Below, piece after piece: positions 1 to 9,292 of a stretch of 64,000 nt of DNA. The notes below the pieces were generated by a model. It was given only the letters and a program-made list of their open reading frames with translations. It did no database searches and was not told where the DNA came from. The stretch comes from Marinobacter sp. SS5-14b (GTDB taxonomy: Bacteria; Pseudomonadota; Gammaproteobacteria; Pseudomonadales; Oleiphilaceae). The stretch spans positions 1-64,000 of the forward strand of contig NZ_JASSVM010000006.1 in the NCBI RefSeq assembly GCF_030541005.1, in the 5' to 3' direction. Within the stretch, counting starts at the first letter, position 1. Every line of letters starts with the position of its first letter. Made by a program: the position numbers and the translations under genes.

Positions 1-1274
1 GAAACGACGCGGCCCTTGGCAAAGGCAAAAGCAACCGGGCCGACTTTACCGCCGGCGCCAAAGTAACGCTGCAGGACCACGATAGCCAGGCCCTGAACCG
101 GGAATGGCTGCTCACCGCCATTACCCATACCGGCAAACAGCCTACGGCCTTGCAGGAAGAAGGGGGCAGCGAACCCACCAGCTACCACAACGAGTTCACC
201 GCCATCCCGGCCGACAGAACCTGGCGCCCGATGTGTGACCACAAGCCGACCATGGACGGCCCGCAAATGGCCATCGTCACCGGCCCCGAGGGTGAAGAAA
301 TTCACTGCGACCAGTACGGTCGAGTTAAAGTCAGGTTCCCCTGGGATCGTTACTCGAAGAACGACGAACACAGCAGCGCCTGGCTAAGAGTGGCCCAGGG
401 CTGGGCCGGCGGCCAATACGGCTTCATGGCCCTGCCGAGAATCGGCAACGAAGTCATCGTTTCCTTCCTGGACGGCGACCCCGACCAGCCCATCATCACC
501 GGCCGCACCTACCACGCCACCAACACACCGCCGTACGCGCTGCCGGAACATAAAACAAGAACCACCCTGAAAACAAAAACCCACAAGGGCGAAGGCAGCA
601 ACGAACTGCGGTTTGAAGACGAAGCCGGTGAAGAGCAGATTTACATCCACGCCCAGAAAGACCTGGACCTGCTCACCGAAAATAACCGCACCGAAGTCAT
701 CAAGAATGACAGCCACCTGACGGTAGAGAACAACCGCTTCAGCCACACCAAAGGCAACAGCCATCACACCGTAGACGGCGAAAAGCGCGAACAAACCGGT
801 AAAGACCACAGCTTCAACGTAACCGGCACCCTTCATCTCAAAGCCGGCACCGCGTGGCTCAGTGATTCGGGTACCGAGCTGCATATTAAAGCGGGCCAGA
901 AAGCCGTGATCGAAGCCGGCGCCGAAATCACCCTGAAAGCCGGTGGCAGCTTTGTGAAGATTGACCCGAGTGGTGTGGCAATGGGTGGGCCGAGCATCAA
1001 ATTGAATGCGGGCGGCGCTGCCGGAAAGGGGAGTGGGCAGAAGGTGCAGGTGCCGGAGAGGCCTGGGTTGGTGACCGCTGCAGGTGGGGTTGTGGCGCCA
1101 GAGCAACTGGCAGAAGTTGGTCAGAGGGTGGATGCCCAGCCGAAAGCTATCGTCACTCACCGCCTGAAGCAGGCCCGTATGCAAAGAACCGCTATTGTCG
1201 AGCAGTGCCAACAACAGCCAGATGGCACTTGTCCACTTGGGAACTGCCCATGTGGCAAGAATCAATCCGCCTGA
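1..1274 (+). CDS. vgrG: T6SS tip protein VgrG, 3' part
   Basis: This is the C-terminal part of a VgrG spike protein; the frame is open from base 3, so the gene starts outside the window. VgrG trimers cap the type VI secretion tube and carry effectors into target cells. About 423 residues are visible. The first part is gp27/gp5-like with the typical OB-fold stretch ([11 protein letters not shown]), followed by the VgrG core repeats and a C-terminal beta-helix rich in glycine and charged residues ([15 protein letters not shown]). The last residues form an unusual Cys cluster ([11 protein letters not shown]) just before the TGA at 1272-1274. The DUF4123 adaptor begins 18 bases downstream, as expected for a VgrG-adaptor-effector cassette. 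Whether the Cys cluster binds metal or the adaptor is unknown. Confidence 0.95.
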   Translation, partial: NDAALGKGKSNRADFTAGAKVTLQDHDSQALNREWLLTAITHTGKQPTALQEEGGSEPTSYHNEFTAIPADRTWRPMCDHKPTMDGPQMAIVTGPEGEEIHCDQYGRVKVRFPWDRYSKNDEHSSAWLRVAQGWAGGQYGFMALPRIGNEVIVSFLDGDPDQPIITGRTYHATNTPPYALPEHKTRTTLKTKTHKGEGSNELRFEDEAGEEQIYIHAQKDLDLLTENNRTEVIKNDSHLTVENNRFSHTKGNSHHTVDGEKREQTGKDHSFNVTGTLHLKAGTAWLSDSGTELHIKAGQKAVIEAGAEITLKAGGSFVKIDPSGVAMGGPSIKLNAGGAAGKGSGQKVQVPERPGLVTAAGGVVAPEQLAEVGQRVDAQPKAIVTHRLKQARMQRTAIVEQCQQQPDGTCPLGNCPCGKNQSA

Positions 1275-1292
1275 CAGCTAGAGGAGGGAGCC

Positions 1293-1832
1293 GTGGCATT
1301 CGCAAAATCTTCTACTGATAGGGTGCGCTATCTGGTCTTGGAAGCCAGCCAAAATCCGCCCGTGGTGCGGTCATTGTATGAGCAAACCGACAACCCGACG
1401 TGGGTTTATTTATTCGCCGAAACGGACTGGCAGCACTACCTGACGGAGAGCCCAATTGTTTTGGTGGCCAGTCAGAAAAGTGTCGAATACCAGTGGGCGT
1501 TGAAAGGATTAAAGGAAGGGCAGTTAACTGGCGTGATCCTGGAATCATCTGAAGGGCTTGAACCCGTAACGAAATGGCTAAGGGCACGCCTGAAGGTGCA
1601 ATTCGATGGGCACCGGCAAGGCCTGTTGCGCTTTTACGACCCCAGGATATGGCACGGCCTGGCTCCAGTGACCCAAAAGGAAGCTGATGTGATCGAGCGC
1701 GTTATCTACTGGTATGGCGGCTCTGGAGAGGCGTGCTGGCAAATCAGTGAAAGACCCAGTCCGTTCACCATGTTTCCTGTGCCCACATTGAGCGATGCCC
1801 AATGGCAGGCATTGAATACGGTTGCCGTCTGA
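1293..1832 (+). CDS. DUF4123 T6SS effector chaperone/adaptor (Tap/TEC-like)
   Basis: A 179-residue protein with the DUF4123 pattern: an N-terminal segment with YLFAETDW, a central region ending in VTKWLRARL, and a LLRFYDPRIW motif followed by aromatic residues (VIYWYGG). DUF4123 proteins act in the cytoplasm. They load a specific effector onto its cognate VgrG and are not themselves secreted with it. The start is GTG at 1293, preceded by a strong GAGGAGGGA ribosome binding site. It lies between vgrG and the large effector and overlaps the longest possible reading frame of the latter, so the three are almost certainly co-transcribed. The family call is confident; the cargo is inferred from position. 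Confidence 0.9.
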   Translation: MAFAKSSTDRVRYLVLEASQNPPVVRSLYEQTDNPTWVYLFAETDWQHYLTESPIVLVASQKSVEYQWALKGLKEGQLTGVILESSEGLEPVTKWLRARLKVQFDGHRQGLLRFYDPRIWHGLAPVTQKEADVIERVIYWYGGSGEACWQISERPSPFTMFPVPTLSDAQWQALNTVAV

Positions 1833-1870
1833 GTACGAATTCACTCTATGCAAAGCAAGGAATGACAGGG

Positions 1871-4800
1871 ATGTCTGAGAATAACTCGAACCAGGTTACC
1901 GGAAGCTGTGGCCCTGCTTGTGAGGGCAAATCACTGATAATTGAAGTGATGGGAAGGGAACATCCGGAAGGGCATAGTTTTAGAATCTTTGACGAAACCA
2001 ACTATGAGCAGCAGGAATGGCTGGAACGTCAGGTTCAGATTGAGCGGCTGGAAGATTCCACTCTTCATGTTTGGCCATGGCAAGGGCAGCCACCGCGTAA
2101 TGTCTGGATTGAGATTGCAGCGGATGGAAGTCCGATCAGAGTGCCATTTTTGGAAGGCGCCGTTGAGGTTGTTCGGGAGGATGAGCGGCAACGCCATGTC
2201 ATTTTTCCGGTTGTTCCCGCCACGCTGATCTCGGGTGTTGAATTGTATGGAAAAAACCCGGTTGACCATGTGCTTGCGAGGGCAGGATTTCTTTATCTGT
2301 TTCACAAAGGAAAGCTTTGGCGGGAGCTGGAGATTCAGATCGATGAAAATGGTATCACTCGGTATTGCGACGTAGGGCTTGTCGATTATCGTCTGCGCAA
2401 TGGGCAACTAAAGGCAGGCTACCGTGAAGTTACAGGAAGTGGACTAGCGGAAATTTGGCTTCCAGCCAGAGTCGATGGGGGATGGCTGAATCTTCAGGCA
2501 GCATACAGCGAATCGCAGTGGTCGGGAGAGCGAATCAACCACCTTGAGTTGTCAGTTGACGACCGTAAGCATCGATGTAATCTGATTAGTATGCAGTTCG
2601 ATCCTGATAAACGGGAGGATGTCGCAAGCCTTCGCGTTTCGAACGGAAATACCACTGCGTTTATGGCTCAATACTTGGAGCCACAAAGACCAAGAAAACC
2701 AGCTTTTGAATGGCAGTTTGATAGACCTGAGCAGTATTTGTTTGATCTCAATGGAGATTATCCTGCCAGGGCAATGCGAGACGCGGTGTCGATGCATCAG
2801 CGGCATGAGGATCCAGACCCGGAAGACCCGATTGCGGAAGACGAACGGCCTGAGATGACAGCGTTGTCAAACTGCCTGCACAACACGCTACAAGAGCTGA
2901 ACCTCGCAGAGGCTGAGCGATTGCAGGAATGCAGGCCGGAAGAACCTGAGCCTTTTGCATGGGGTGGTGAGGAGTCCTGCGTGGCGGACTGTACTTCGCA
3001 AGCGAAATTGCGAGGTATTGGTGTGATCAGGCTGGACGACCCGGTTTATCAGCTGCGATATGTGCAGCGTCGCCGCCAGGTTGCGGCTTGGTTCATGAAT
3101 GCAGCGGTTCGTCGGACAAAATTCAGGCCCTATTTCGATTCCGCATTGTTGGTCTACTCTGTAATAAAACCTGAAACTATTGCGTCGGAGCAAAATCCGC
3201 TCCATAAACACATGTCGGAGGTGACCGGCAAAGGAAAGGCCGAGCTGGAACGCTCTCTTGCGGTGTCTGAGCGAGCAATGGCCAGGCGTTATCTGGATGA
3301 AGTGCATACGGAGTTGTTGGAAAGGCTGTCGGATGAACGTACTCATCATGTGCTGACGGATTTATTTACCCATTACAGTTATGACTATGCGGGTGCATTC
3401 AACTTTGTTACTTCGCTGGTCATGAATCTAGTGACAGAACCCGCCGAATGCGATGCTCTCAAAATCGAAGCTGAAGGTGCCGTGGATGGCCAGGGGAAGC
3501 GCTGGCTTGAAGGGTTGTGTGGAGGCAGTCATAGCCGGGTGCTGTACTCATTGCTATTTCCTCGTTTTCAATCAGAAGACCTTAAAAGGCCCTATGAGCC
3601 CCCCACAGCGCCTCAACCCAATCGCGGCAATGGACGGTTCCGGGAAACCGAACTGGCGGCCATGGCTGATATGGATTTGCCAGAAATTGAGGAGCTGAAG
3701 ACCTTAGATGGCCTGGAACTTGCGGTTGAAGCTGCGGCGGGTTCATACGCAACGTTGTTAACCGCCAATCTTCGACTTGGCAGCCAGGTTTTGATGAGTG
3801 TCCATGGCAATATGTGGGCCGCCATCCATCACGCAAGCCAAGCTATTGACGCTCGAAATAGCGAACTTGCAAATATAAGGAGAGAGCTGGAGGCTCTTCG
3901 GATACGAAAAACCGAGCTTGAAAACCAGCGCTGGGCGACGGAACGGCGAATCAACAACCTCAGAGGGAAGGAGGTAGAGCTCGCAGATATTCGAAACCGA
4001 CTGAGCCAGATGGAGACTCGATACCAGGGGCTGGTGCTCCAGAAACAAGCGCTTGCGAGAACAGCGGTTCTTGGCCGGATGAAGCTCTATTCGGGATCGT
4101 TGGAGCAGTTACGTCGATCGTTACCGGGCTTATTGGGAAAAATTGAACTCAAACGCTTCTCCAAAGCATTGCAGAAAGATTACCTGGTCTTTGAAATTAG
4201 CAAGGAGAGGCTAGCGCAATTCGGCAAAACGCGGGGCACAGCTTTATTTGGCGATTTAATCCTGCAAGCTACTGATGAGAATCTTCAGGCATCGACTAAC
4301 AAGAAACGGAGTAGGGCTGCGGGTATTGCTTCGGATGTGGCGGAAGACGCTTATGTGCTGGTCATCCCCAGAACCGAGGCCATTGCCCTGATGATGCAGG
4401 ACATCTCTGCTGCTGAATCCCGGTTTCGAGACGCCGTACATAAGCTGGAAGAGCTTGAGGGCTTGATCGATAATGCCCCTAACACCCCCGCTGCAGCTGC
4501 GGCGATAGCGGCCCGGAAACTTGATGCCGCGAAACTGGAATTGGAGATATCGGAGAGAGAGCTGAAGGCTTTTGAACGGGAGATCGAACAGGTTCATCGC
4601 AGAGAGCAATATATAAGTGATCTTGAAGCAGCCAACGATGCCGCCAATCAAGTTGATCAAGCCGAGATTGACAGTAAAAGATCCAGTCGCTTGTATCGTG
4701 TATTGAATAAGCCGATTTTTCCGGTGTTTGTTGGCCTAATGGAAATTCATAATATTTCGAGTGTTTGGGCTGCCGACAAATATGACACAAGGGTTAAAGG

Positions 4801-5905
4801 TGAATACCGAGCTACAATTCGTCAGCTAAGTGCAGGCCTTGATTTGGCAGCAGCGAGTACCGCAATCAGTGAACGCTGGATGATGGGGCCATCCAAAGTC
4901 CTTGCCTTCGAGTTGCCAGGAAGGGCTGGGCAAATATACGTTCGCCTTTTCGGAACATCATTAACGGTAAGGAGTGGCTTGGGTGCAGCAGCCGGGTTTT
5001 TAATGGCACTGGATGCGGGATTCGATGCCTACTACGAATATCGGATGGGCAATATTGGGGCGGCTGTAGGCTATGGTCTTCTTGCAGGTAGTGGCATAGC
5101 GTTCGGTTTTGCCAGTCTGGTGGGTAAGGCGGGTCTCATGCTAGTACTTGGTCCAAAAGGCTGGTTGGTCGCCGGTGTGATCCTGGCAGTGGCTGGCTTG
5201 GCAACGGTTTTCGCCTTCAGTGACGAGCCACTGGATATATGGATGAGGCATGGCCCGTTCGGGCCCTTAAATGAAAAACCCTTCTTGAAAGACTCGGGTG
5301 AAGCATATTACCGTTTGATCAGTTTGTTGATGGGGGTTTCCGTCAGGCTTGAATATAATCCCTTGCGCCCGGCAGCGCGTGATGGATTGTTAGAAGGCTC
5401 GAGTGCCGAGAGAATTGAAGCCTTATCGAATGCTGGTGAACGCTTGGTAATTGAAAGTGCCATTCCGGGTTTGTTCAGTTCTGGGTTGTTTGCCAAGGTA
5501 GTCGTCAAACTTCAAATGCTTGAAACGGTCGCGGTGACGAGGGGATGGGGCAACGTGCGGGTCAATAAGATCGCTGGGGAAGATATAAAACAGTATTGCC
5601 TGTTTACCGAGCAGTCTGAATCTGGGGCGCAAATTTACCTTGAGGCTCCTGCCAATGAGCGACGAAAGCTCGATAGCTGGTTCTGGGAAGGTGATATATG
5701 GGAAACCAAAACTTATCGGTGGCAGGCAAAAGTGCAAATACAGGCGCAGAAATCACCAGATAGCTTGTTGATGGTTTTCCCGGCACCTGCCCCGGAAGAT
5801 CCGTTGGCCTTTAATCAGGACAATAATCTGCATAGTGAACCCAACTTCAGGCAGACTGGTCAGCCCTTCTGGTACAGTCAAAGAGTCCAGGAAAATGTTG
5901 AATAA
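1871..5905 (+). CDS. T6SS effector with VasX-like N-terminal region (BTH_I2691-type)
   Basis: About 1344 residues, directly downstream of the DUF4123 adaptor. The N-terminal ~170 residues look like the toxin VasX N-terminal region, beginning with a CGPAC motif and continuing to HVLARAGFLYLF. Coiled coils are visible at about residues 661-734 and 852-943. A glycine/alanine-rich hydrophobic block at about 1036-1116 could form several membrane helices. The architecture resembles VasX, a pore-forming effector that disrupts the inner membrane; the activity here is inferred, not shown. I chose ATG 1871 because AAGGA lies nine bases upstream; a frame back to 1802 and an ATG at 1862 lack suitable spacing. 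Base composition looks more AT-rich than in the housekeeping genes to the right, consistent with transfer. It overlaps the next gene by 11 bases. Confidence 0.85.
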   Translation: MSENNSNQVTGSCGPACEGKSLIIEVMGREHPEGHSFRIFDETNYEQQEWLERQVQIERLEDSTLHVWPWQGQPPRNVWIEIAADGSPIRVPFLEGAVEVVREDERQRHVIFPVVPATLISGVELYGKNPVDHVLARAGFLYLFHKGKLWRELEIQIDENGITRYCDVGLVDYRLRNGQLKAGYREVTGSGLAEIWLPARVDGGWLNLQAAYSESQWSGERINHLELSVDDRKHRCNLISMQFDPDKREDVASLRVSNGNTTAFMAQYLEPQRPRKPAFEWQFDRPEQYLFDLNGDYPARAMRDAVSMHQRHEDPDPEDPIAEDERPEMTALSNCLHNTLQELNLAEAERLQECRPEEPEPFAWGGEESCVADCTSQAKLRGIGVIRLDDPVYQLRYVQRRRQVAAWFMNAAVRRTKFRPYFDSALLVYSVIKPETIASEQNPLHKHMSEVTGKGKAELERSLAVSERAMARRYLDEVHTELLERLSDERTHHVLTDLFTHYSYDYAGAFNFVTSLVMNLVTEPAECDALKIEAEGAVDGQGKRWLEGLCGGSHSRVLYSLLFPRFQSEDLKRPYEPPTAPQPNRGNGRFRETELAAMADMDLPEIEELKTLDGLELAVEAAAGSYATLLTANLRLGSQVLMSVHGNMWAAIHHASQAIDARNSELANIRRELEALRIRKTELENQRWATERRINNLRGKEVELADIRNRLSQMETRYQGLVLQKQALARTAVLGRMKLYSGSLEQLRRSLPGLLGKIELKRFSKALQKDYLVFEISKERLAQFGKTRGTALFGDLILQATDENLQASTNKKRSRAAGIASDVAEDAYVLVIPRTEAIALMMQDISAAESRFRDAVHKLEELEGLIDNAPNTPAAAAAIAARKLDAAKLELEISERELKAFEREIEQVHRREQYISDLEAANDAANQVDQAEIDSKRSSRLYRVLNKPIFPVFVGLMEIHNISSVWAADKYDTRVKGEYRATIRQLSAGLDLAAASTAISERWMMGPSKVLAFELPGRAGQIYVRLFGTSLTVRSGLGAAAGFLMALDAGFDAYYEYRMGNIGAAVGYGLLAGSGIAFGFASLVGKAGLMLVLGPKGWLVAGVILAVAGLATVFAFSDEPLDIWMRHGPFGPLNEKPFLKDSGEAYYRLISLLMGVSVRLEYNPLRPAARDGLLEGSSAERIEALSNAGERLVIESAIPGLFSSGLFAKVVVKLQMLETVAVTRGWGNVRVNKIAGEDIKQYCLFTEQSESGAQIYLEAPANERRKLDSWFWEGDIWETKTYRWQAKVQIQAQKSPDSLLMVFPAPAPEDPLAFNQDNNLHSEPNFRQTGQPFWYSQRVQENVE

Positions 5906-6953
5906 GTCTCCCAACGGGGCGAGCTCAGGTGATTTCTACGGGCAGTATGCCTACCGCTCCAACGCCATTCCTCCCCAGAAAAATCAGCCGCAAGAATTGA
6001 ACCGGAAAGGCCTGGATCGTTCCGCCAGTTTGCGTTTGCCTTGGGGGAATGCCCGCGATGTTCTGCCGCCGACATTCATGTCCGGAAACCCACCCAGGAA
6101 GCTGCGAAGGCTGGAAAAAAAGGAAGACCAGGCCGATAAACTTGAGCTTTACGTTGAGAACAGTCACGTATGCTTTCGGCACGCGCCCCTAGCGTTTCAG
6201 GCGCGTTTTTTTGACATGATATATGTTCTTGGGAAGGTGTGGTTCTACCTCGTTTCTCCGATGTATCTAATTATTCTAATTTTGAGGTCGCCACTCTTTG
6301 GGCGTTTTGAGGGGGGCTGGTTTGAATATATTGAAGGTTTGGGACTTCCTGGCTTATCTATCCTCATGGGCGGATTGACTCTCATAATCTTCTCCGACAT
6401 AGCCTTCCGCCTCTTCCCGAAATGGCTTCACCAAAACGGCCGGGGCCCCGAATGGGAATTCAACCGTCGCACCGGCATGATCAAAGCTTGGCAATACTCC
6501 CGAAAACTCCCGTTCGTGCCCAGAAAGCCCCCGGTAGTGATCGAAAAACCCTTTTACGAGTTTGATGCCTGGTGCTGCGCCCGGGTCGACCGGTTCGGCA
6601 CCTTGTTCGATCTGGTGCTGTCTCACCGGTACAGCAAGCTGGACGTAACCGTTGGCGATATTCTCGGCGCCCACGGCAGTGCCACTATGTGCTACGCCTA
6701 CTGGGATTTTATCCAGAACTACATGGATATCACCAAGCCGCTGCCGGAACTTCCTATGCTGGAGCGATACCGTCCGCTGGACCCGACGACCGCAGAGCAC
6801 GACCGGAAAACAGGCCGCCCTTCGCGTTACTGGCGGGATATGGACGATGAAACCTTCAAGAAGAAAGTTGACCGGATGTTCACCGAAGTCACCATTATCG
6901 ACACTACCAAGCGGCGGAATTTGATGGCAGAGAAGTTGAGGTATGCAACCTGA
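5895..6953 (+). CDS. Membrane protein, candidate immunity paralog A (DUF6708-like?)
   Basis: A 352-residue protein starting at ATG 5895, overlapping the effector stop by 11 bases, with a GGA stretch just upstream. The N-terminus carries a motif shared by its paralogs (FYGQYAYR then RLPWGN), then a charged segment. Two hydrophobic segments lie near residues 110-135 and 150-175. The C-terminal half is conserved and cytoplasm-like (GRGPEWEFNRRTGMI, then FYEFDAWCCARV, then SATMCYAYWDF). The effector is predicted to act on membranes and is immediately followed by this membrane protein, so a cognate immunity role is the simplest inference. The family may be DUF6708, but I am not certain of that name. 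A paralog lies at 7871-9004. Confidence 0.7.
   Translation: MLNKSPNGASSGDFYGQYAYRSNAIPPQKNQPQELNRKGLDRSASLRLPWGNARDVLPPTFMSGNPPRKLRRLEKKEDQADKLELYVENSHVCFRHAPLAFQARFFDMIYVLGKVWFYLVSPMYLIILILRSPLFGRFEGGWFEYIEGLGLPGLSILMGGLTLIIFSDIAFRLFPKWLHQNGRGPEWEFNRRTGMIKAWQYSRKLPFVPRKPPVVIEKPFYEFDAWCCARVDRFGTLFDLVLSHRYSKLDVTVGDILGAHGSATMCYAYWDFIQNYMDITKPLPELPMLERYRPLDPTTAEHDRKTGRPSRYWRDMDDETFKKKVDRMFTEVTIIDTTKRRNLMAEKLRYAT
6460..6880 (+). repeat. Near-identical tract, copy 1 (paralog A)
   Basis: About 421 bases inside paralog A match 8511-8931 of paralog B at a constant offset of 2051. I counted three mismatches by eye: GTG/ATG near 6516, TTT/TAT near 6552 and CGG/AGG near 6872. On both sides the genes remain homologous but diverge clearly. 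This sharp boundary suggests recent gene conversion or recombination rather than a simple recent duplication. Confidence 0.85.
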
Positions 6954-7022
6954 CTGAATTGGGGCTCTTTCAGGCAATATCAGGGTGATTTGAATACGAA
7001 TATGCTACTTTCAGCGCGCTGA

Positions 7023-7676
7023 TTGAAACTGTCCAACACGTACCTGGTTAATGGATTGACCAACATGCATTCGACGTATACCAACCTCCCCATTGTTAAG
7101 CATCAAGTGTACCGGAAAGACCGGGCATTAATGTACCAAACGGCTGGACTGCTGTTCGCTACGATCTGCGGGCTCGCCTACTGGTTTTACCTGGATACCT
7201 CATCAGTAGTACCGGCAATCATCTTTATTATCTTCACGAGCTCTGTTTTTTGGGGGTATCTGCGGCTGGATTTCGGAAACATTAATCACATGGTTGAAGT
7301 GACTCCTGAATTCTTGCGAGTTGATGACTGCCCATTAAAGGAAATCGCCTGGCGGGATATTGCTCAACTTAAACTGGAAAAACGTTCCAATTCCCAGGGA
7401 GGGCGATCTGCGCTACTGATTATCTATTTGAAGGACGGACACAGGTACCGTCTCCCGAAGCCTGGCAGGTTCATATCGAAACAGCTCAGGGATGGAGGAA
7501 TTATTGCCACGAACCTTTACAACTATGAGGGCGACTACAACGAGATTTTTGAGCAACTTTGTGTGGCGAGAGAGGGTGGGCAGTTTTTTCTGTGGTCATC
7601 AAATCGTGTTGGGCCACTTGATCAGGTAGATCCGTCCATAAAAACGTGTTCAGTCTTGGTAAACAAGCAGGCTTGA
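7023..7676 (+). CDS. Small membrane protein of unknown function, PH-domain-like C-terminus
   Basis: Up to 217 residues from TTG 7023, or 203 from ATG 7065; neither start has a convincing ribosome binding site, so the start is open. After a short N-terminal region (VYRKDRALMYQ) come two adjacent hydrophobic helices (about residues 40-57 and 62-80 of the long form). A beta-rich segment follows, with an IAWRDIAQLKLE stretch typical of bacterial PH-like membrane proteins such as the STM3941 type. It is not a paralog of its neighbours. Its place between two candidate immunity genes suggests a further immunity or orphan immunity role, which is inference. It looks AT-richer than the flanking genes. 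Confidence 0.6.
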   Translation: MKLSNTYLVNGLTNMHSTYTNLPIVKHQVYRKDRALMYQTAGLLFATICGLAYWFYLDTSSVVPAIIFIIFTSSVFWGYLRLDFGNINHMVEVTPEFLRVDDCPLKEIAWRDIAQLKLEKRSNSQGGRSALLIIYLKDGHRYRLPKPGRFISKQLRDGGIIATNLYNYEGDYNEIFEQLCVAREGGQFFLWSSNRVGPLDQVDPSIKTCSVLVNKQA

Positions 7677-7689
7677 TATTTTGACTTGC

Positions 7690-7866
7690 GGAACGGATTC
7701 AACAAACGATTCGGATCACTATTATGGATCTGCAGCCTATCGTCCGCAGTCGACTCCTGACCAGGTCGATCAGCACCAAGATTTATAACACACGAAGCTC
7801 GGGCGATCGGCGGGCGTTCGATTGCTCTTGGGAACCACCCAGGAGGCCGTTTCTGAGCCTGAGCAA
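7690..7866 (+). pseudogene. Decayed N-terminal fragment of the YG..AYR immunity-like family
   Basis: In one frame (codons starting at 7690) the sequence reads DHYYGSAAYRPQSTPDQ, a TAA stop at 7786-7788, then in the same frame LGRSAGVRLLLGTTQEAV. This aligns with the intact paralogs, which read FYGQYAYRSNAIPP and then LDRSASLRLPWGNARDV. The match breaks off just where the next intact copy starts at ATG 7871. I read it as a leftover 5' end of an older family member, truncated by recombination or replaced by paralog B. No gene call would capture it because of the stop codon. Confidence 0.7.
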
Positions 7867-7870
7867 CATC

Positions 7871-9004
7871 ATGAGCAACGAGAATCATACGGACATGGCC
7901 CTAAACTCACTCCCGGATGGGGTTATTGTTTCTGAAGCCGGATTCAATGGCAGTATCAAACTAGCGGATTCCGCTTGGCCGAGTTATTACGGTTCTTACG
8001 CTTATCGCTCTGATGCCATTCCTGACCAAAGTAATCAGCCGCAAGAATTGAACCAGACAGGGCTGGATCGATCCGCCAGTCTTTGTTTGCCATGGGGAAA
8101 TACCCGTGAGGTGGTGCCCCCGACCTTCATGTCCGATGATCCACCAAAAAAACTGCGAAGGTTGGAGAAAAAGGAAGATTTGGCTGACAAGCTCGGGCTT
8201 TACGTCGAGAACAGCCACGAATGCTTCCGGCATGCACCGTTGGCATTTCAGGCGCGTTTTTTCGACATGATTTCTGTTCTGGGAAAAGTCTGGGCTTATA
8301 TTGTGTCTCCTATAGTATTGATCGTTTTGATCTTGGTGTCCCCTCTGTTTGGCATGCGAGATGAAACCTGGCCTGAATTCTTGCACAGTTTGATTCCCCT
8401 GGAAGTTACCCTTTTAGTGGGTGGCTGGTTTCTGATACTTATCGGTGGTCTAGCCTTCCGCCTCTTCCCGAAATGGCTTTTCAGAAACGGTCGAGGCCCC
8501 GAGTGGGAATTCAACCGTCGCACCGGCATGATCAAAGCTTGGCAATACTCCCGAAAACTCCCGTTCATGCCCAGAAAGCCCCCGGTAGTGATCGAAAAAC
8601 CCTATTACGAGTTTGATGCCTGGTGCTGCGCCCGGGTCGACCGGTTCGGCACCTTGTTCGATCTGGTGCTGTCTCACCGGTACAGCAAGCTGGACGTAAC
8701 CGTTGGCGATATTCTCGGCGCCCACGGCAGTGCCACTATGTGCTACGCCTACTGGGATTTTATCCAGAACTACATGGATATCACCAAGCCGCTGCCGGAA
8801 CTTCCTATGCTGGAGCGATACCGTCCGCTGGACCCGACGACCGCAGAGCACGACCGGAAAACAGGCCGCCCTTCGCGTTACTGGCGGGATATGGACGATG
8901 AAACCTTCAAGAAGAAAGTTGACAGGATGTTCACCGAAGTTACCATCATCGACACTACCAAGCGACGAAATTTGATGGCAGAGAAGTTGCACTACGCCTC
9001 ATGA
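7871..9004 (+). CDS. Membrane protein, candidate immunity paralog B
   Basis: A 377-residue paralog of the protein at 5895-6953. It has the same N-terminal signature (YYGSYAYRSDAIP), the CLPWGN motif, two membrane segments (with VSPIVLIVLILVSPLFG and LLVGGWFLILIGGLAF) and a C-terminal half almost identical to paralog A. I chose ATG 7871; ATG 7895 is an alternative. The open frame back to 7724 runs through the decayed copy in a different frame and is unlikely to be translated. The N-terminal and membrane parts have diverged from paralog A while the C-terminal part has not. This pattern fits immunity proteins that change specificity in one half and exchange the other by recombination. Confidence 0.7.
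   Translation: MSNENHTDMALNSLPDGVIVSEAGFNGSIKLADSAWPSYYGSYAYRSDAIPDQSNQPQELNQTGLDRSASLCLPWGNTREVVPPTFMSDDPPKKLRRLEKKEDLADKLGLYVENSHECFRHAPLAFQARFFDMISVLGKVWAYIVSPIVLIVLILVSPLFGMRDETWPEFLHSLIPLEVTLLVGGWFLILIGGLAFRLFPKWLFRNGRGPEWEFNRRTGMIKAWQYSRKLPFMPRKPPVVIEKPYYEFDAWCCARVDRFGTLFDLVLSHRYSKLDVTVGDILGAHGSATMCYAYWDFIQNYMDITKPLPELPMLERYRPLDPTTAEHDRKTGRPSRYWRDMDDETFKKKVDRMFTEVTIIDTTKRRNLMAEKLHYAS
8511..8931 (+). repeat. Near-identical tract, copy 2 (paralog B)
   Basis: Partner of the tract at 6460-6880, in the same orientation, within paralog B. It encodes the FNRRTGMI to KKKVDRMF part of the protein. Two direct repeats of this length 2 kb apart could also delete the DNA between them, including the PH-like gene, by homologous recombination. 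Confidence 0.85.
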
Positions 9005-9043
9005 AAAAGTAGCGAAAGGGGAGCCGAGGTAATCAAGGAAGCT

Positions 9044-9124
9044 ATGGCGAGTAATACAATAATTGACCCAAAAGCGCCTGTATTTAGAAACATACCTATG
9101 ATCAGGACTGAGGGTGAGATTTGA
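9044..9124 (+). other. Possible 26-codon small ORF in the 288-base gap
   Basis: The gap at 9005-9292 holds no full gene. A short frame begins at ATG 9044 after AAGGAAG and ends at TGA 9122-9124; its product starts MASNTIIDPKAP. It may be a real small peptide, a remnant 5' end of a lost gene, or chance. The string ATTTGATGGCAG near its end also occurs at the 3' ends of paralogs A and B, so a recombination scar is possible. Confidence 0.2.
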
Positions 9125-9292
9125 TGGCAGCATGGGAAAGTAGGCGGTTCATTTCGTGAGAGGGGTCGCAGAGGTCAGCTATGCGCCGTTGCCTCGGTTT
9201 GAAGTGAATAGATCGATCTCAGGGCACCGTGTATAGTTGTCTCGTTTGAAATCACTGCCGGACGCAGTGTAATACTGGAAAAGGATAATCCG

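Noticed and set aside
1802-1870. Longer N-terminus for the T6SS effector starting at 1802
   Set aside because: It would overlap the DUF4123 gene by 31 bases and has no ribosome binding site; ATG 1871 has one at good spacing.
7724-7870. Longer N-terminus for paralog B starting at ATG 7724
   Set aside because: The extension has unlikely protein sequence and overlaps, in another frame, the recognisable remnant of an older family member; paralog A also starts close to its YG signature.
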